Positions 4,545 through 6,480 of a stretch of 6,480 nucleotides of DNA are shown one piece after another (within the stretch, counting starts at the first letter, position 1; every line of letters begins with the position of its first letter). The stretch comes from Desulfobacteraceae bacterium. Lineage in GTDB: Bacteria > Desulfobacterota > Desulfobacteria > Desulfobacterales > JAUWMJ01. Both the position numbers and the translations under genes were made by a program. The notes beneath the pieces were generated by a model that saw nothing but the letters and a program-made list of their open reading frames with translations, did not search any database and was not told where the DNA came from. Where the stretch lies: assembly GCA_030612225.1 (NCBI GenBank), contig JAUWOH010000181.1:1-6480 (forward strand), written 5' to 3'.

Positions 4545-5549
4545 GTGGAAAAAACAATAGAACAAATTCATCAGGAAGCTTTAAATGAGCTTGAAGCCGC
4601 TTCGGAGGCTGAAGCTGTTCAAGCGCTTTCAGTCGGATATCTGGGCCGAAAGGGCGCTGTTACTCAATTTCTGAGAAATATATCAAAGCTTCCACCTGAA
4701 CAAAGGCCGGCAGCAGGGAAACAGGCCAACAAAACAAAAAAGGCTTTGGAAAAAATATTTGAAGACGCCTTAAACCGCCTTAAAACCAAGGATACTGTTA
4801 CCGGCGACAGGATTGATGTATCTTTGCCCGGAAGAACACTTCTTGCGGGTTCCGTGCATCCCATCACGCAAATCACCAAGCTCATGTGTGATATTTTTAC
4901 GAATCTGGGATTTGACATTGTTGAAGGACCGGAAGTTGAGTCAGATTATTATAATTTTGAAGCCTTGAATATACCAAAGAATCATCCGGCAAGGGATATG
5001 CAGGATACGTTCTATATTTCAGATAACATCGTCCTTAGAACTCATACCTCCCCTGTTCAAATCAGAACAATGGAAAAACAGACTCCTCCGGTGAGAATCA
5101 TAGCTCCGGGTAAGGTTTACCGGTGCGATTCCGACCTTACGCATACTCCCATGTTCCATCAGGTTGAAGGTCTTCTGGTAGATGAAAACGTATCCTTTGG
5201 CGATTTAAAAGGAACAATTACAACCTTTGTTCACAGGATGTTTGACGACCGGATAAGCCTCAGATTTCGTCCCAGCTTCTTCCCTTTCACGGAACCGAGC
5301 GCTGAGGTAGACATTTTATGTGTTATATGCAGAGGCAAAGGGTGCAGGGTTTGTTCACAAACAGGATGGATAGAAGTAATTGGCGCAGGAATGGTTCATC
5401 CTGCGCTATTTGAAAATGTCGGATACGCGTCCCGTTTCACCGGATTTGCATTCGGCATGGGTGTGGAACGTATTGCAATGCTGAAATACGGTATTGACGA
5501 CATCAGAAAATATTTTGATAATGATTTACGGTTCTTAAGGCAGTTTTAG
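4545..5549 (+). CDS. pheS: Phenylalanine--tRNA ligase alpha subunit
   Basis: PheS carries the class II catalytic site that charges tRNA-Phe as an alpha2-beta2 enzyme with PheT. The product is 334 residues (E. coli 327). An N-terminal helical arm (1-85) that contacts tRNA is followed by DVSLPGR (91-97), HPITQI (105-110), GPEVESDYYNFEALNIPKNH (128-147), RTHTSPVQIRTM (165-176), the motif 2 region RIIAPGKVYRCDSDLTHTPM (184-203), FHQVEGL (204-210), FRPSFFPFTEPSAEVD (241-256) and motif 3 GFAFGMGVERIAML (300-313). A302 matches the E. coli A294 that sizes the Phe pocket. Four cysteines, C259, C262, C267 and C270, form a zinc-knuckle-like insertion found in many bacterial PheS but not in E. coli. The start is a GTG without a clear Shine-Dalgarno; no in-frame ATG lies nearby upstream. 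Confidence 0.97.
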   Translation: MEKTIEQIHQEALNELEAASEAEAVQALSVGYLGRKGAVTQFLRNISKLPPEQRPAAGKQANKTKKALEKIFEDALNRLKTKDTVTGDRIDVSLPGRTLLAGSVHPITQITKLMCDIFTNLGFDIVEGPEVESDYYNFEALNIPKNHPARDMQDTFYISDNIVLRTHTSPVQIRTMEKQTPPVRIIAPGKVYRCDSDLTHTPMFHQVEGLLVDENVSFGDLKGTITTFVHRMFDDRISLRFRPSFFPFTEPSAEVDILCVICRGKGCRVCSQTGWIEVIGAGMVHPALFENVGYASRFTGFAFGMGVERIAMLKYGIDDIRKYFDNDLRFLRQF

Positions 5550-5550
5550 T

Positions 5551-6480
5551 ATGAAAGCAAGTTTAAGCTGGTTAAAGGATTATACGTCCATTAACATTGA
5601 TGTCCATTCTCTTGCAGACGCCCTTACCATGGCGGGACTGGAAGTTGAGGCGGTCACCAACAGGTTTGGCTACTTGGACAAAGTTGTTGTCGGCCGGATT
5701 ATTGAAATCAAACCTCACCCGAATGCTGATAAATTAAAGCTCGTAAAAGTTGACGTGGGTACTCAAACCCTTGCTGTTGTTTGCGGCGCTCCTAATGTTT
5801 CAAGGGATATACTTGCCCCGGTGGCCCTGCCGGGAACCGTCTTTCCCAACGGGTTTACCCTTGAAAAAAGCATCATCCGCGATGCAGAATCCGAAGGTAT
5901 GATTTGTAGTGAAGCCGAGTTAGGACTGGGAAAAGACAAAAGCGGCATAATGATCTTAAGCCCATCTTTAAATGTGGGTGAAAAATTATCAAAAGCGCTC
6001 GAGCTCTCGGACGCTGTTATCGAAGTTGATCTTACTCCAAACAGACCCGATTGTCTCAGTATGATCGGAATCGCACGGGAAATATGTGGTATTCAAAAAA
6101 CAAAGATACAATACCCGGATATGAGCCTTTCTGACTCAGAAAATGATATTACCAAATTTACCTCTGTTAAAATTAAAGCCCCTGAACACTGCCCGCGATA
6201 CGCAGCCAGGCTCCTTACCGATATTACCGTCGGCCCCTCTCCTTTCTGGCTTGCCGATCGCCTGATGTCTGTTGGCATGAAACCGATAAACAACATTGTA
6301 GATATTACCAATTTTGTTTTAATGGAAACCGGCCAACCACTTCACGCTTTTGACTACGATCATCTTGCCGAAAACAGAATCGTTGTCCGCAGGGCAAATG
6401 AAGGTGAATTGTTTACAACTCTTGATATGAATGAACGGAAGCTGACTTCGGATATGCTTATGATCTGTGATGGCGAAAGG
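5551..6480 (+). CDS. pheT: Phenylalanine--tRNA ligase beta subunit (5' part, cut by window end)
   Basis: The frame from ATG 5551 is open for 310 codons to the edge; full PheT is about 800 residues. It begins MKASLSWLKDYTSI. Residues about 40-150 are the tRNA-binding OB fold with VVVGRIIEIKPHPNADKLKL (45-64), VCGAPNV (77-83), PGTVFPNG (94-101) and the EGMICSEAELGLG (115-127) signature. VDLTPNRPDCLSMIGIARE (159-177) leads into the B3/B4 editing domain, with RYAARL (216-221), GMKPINNIVDITNFVLMETG (242-261) and QPLHAFDYD (262-270). B3/B4 hydrolyses mischarged Tyr-tRNA-Phe. One base separates it from the pheS stop, and TAAGG lies in the last pheS codons, so the two are translationally coupled. No frameshift is seen. 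Confidence 0.97.
   Translation, partial: MKASLSWLKDYTSINIDVHSLADALTMAGLEVEAVTNRFGYLDKVVVGRIIEIKPHPNADKLKLVKVDVGTQTLAVVCGAPNVSRDILAPVALPGTVFPNGFTLEKSIIRDAESEGMICSEAELGLGKDKSGIMILSPSLNVGEKLSKALELSDAVIEVDLTPNRPDCLSMIGIAREICGIQKTKIQYPDMSLSDSENDITKFTSVKIKAPEHCPRYAARLLTDITVGPSPFWLADRLMSVGMKPINNIVDITNFVLMETGQPLHAFDYDHLAENRIVVRRANEGELFTTLDMNERKLTSDMLMICDGER

Overview
The window looks like part of the chromosome of a mid-to-low GC, Gram-negative bacterium. The best guess is a Desulfobacterota (former Deltaproteobacteria, Desulfobacterales-like) sulfate reducer. This rests on gene content and on the style of the intergenic repeats, not on a database match. The right half is a translation operon in the order infC, rpmI, rplT, pheS, pheT, all on the + strand. 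pheT runs off the right edge.

Layout. Bases 1-487 hold no convincing gene: a 49-base direct repeat (138-186 and 410-458) brackets a 149-base inverted-repeat element (223-371). Bases 488-1585 on the minus strand encode an exported FecR-domain protein with a charged, probably coiled-coil C-terminal half. It has a near-perfect sigma-70 promoter (1688-1717) and a perfect Shine-Dalgarno. Bases 1883-2083 hold a repeat element with a second hairpin nested in it. Bases 2108-2605 encode a TadA-like zinc deaminase, followed directly by a small palindromic repeat. A 165-base MITE-like element with 5-base flanking duplications (2745-2919) lies just upstream of infC. infC very probably starts at an AUA codon (2966). 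A hairpin precedes rpmI, a second copy of the 1883-2083 repeat family (in opposite orientation) separates rpmI from rplT, and a 111-base hairpin followed by T8 separates rplT from pheS.

How the genes fit together. IF3, bL35 and bL20 form the classic translation-initiation and large-subunit cluster. PheS and PheT are the two subunits of phenylalanyl-tRNA synthetase and are almost abutting (1 base between them). thrS, often found upstream of infC, is not in this window; a mobile-looking element and the deaminase gene occupy that place. Unusually, three of the junctions around the operon carry repeats or large hairpins, so transcript ends, processing and L20/IF3 autoregulation may differ from the textbook arrangement.

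No tRNA, rRNA, CRISPR array or transposase gene was seen. The strongest candidates for something not described are the 111-base hairpin at 4391-4501, whose mismatches all favour folding of the minus strand, and the nested or paired repeat families.
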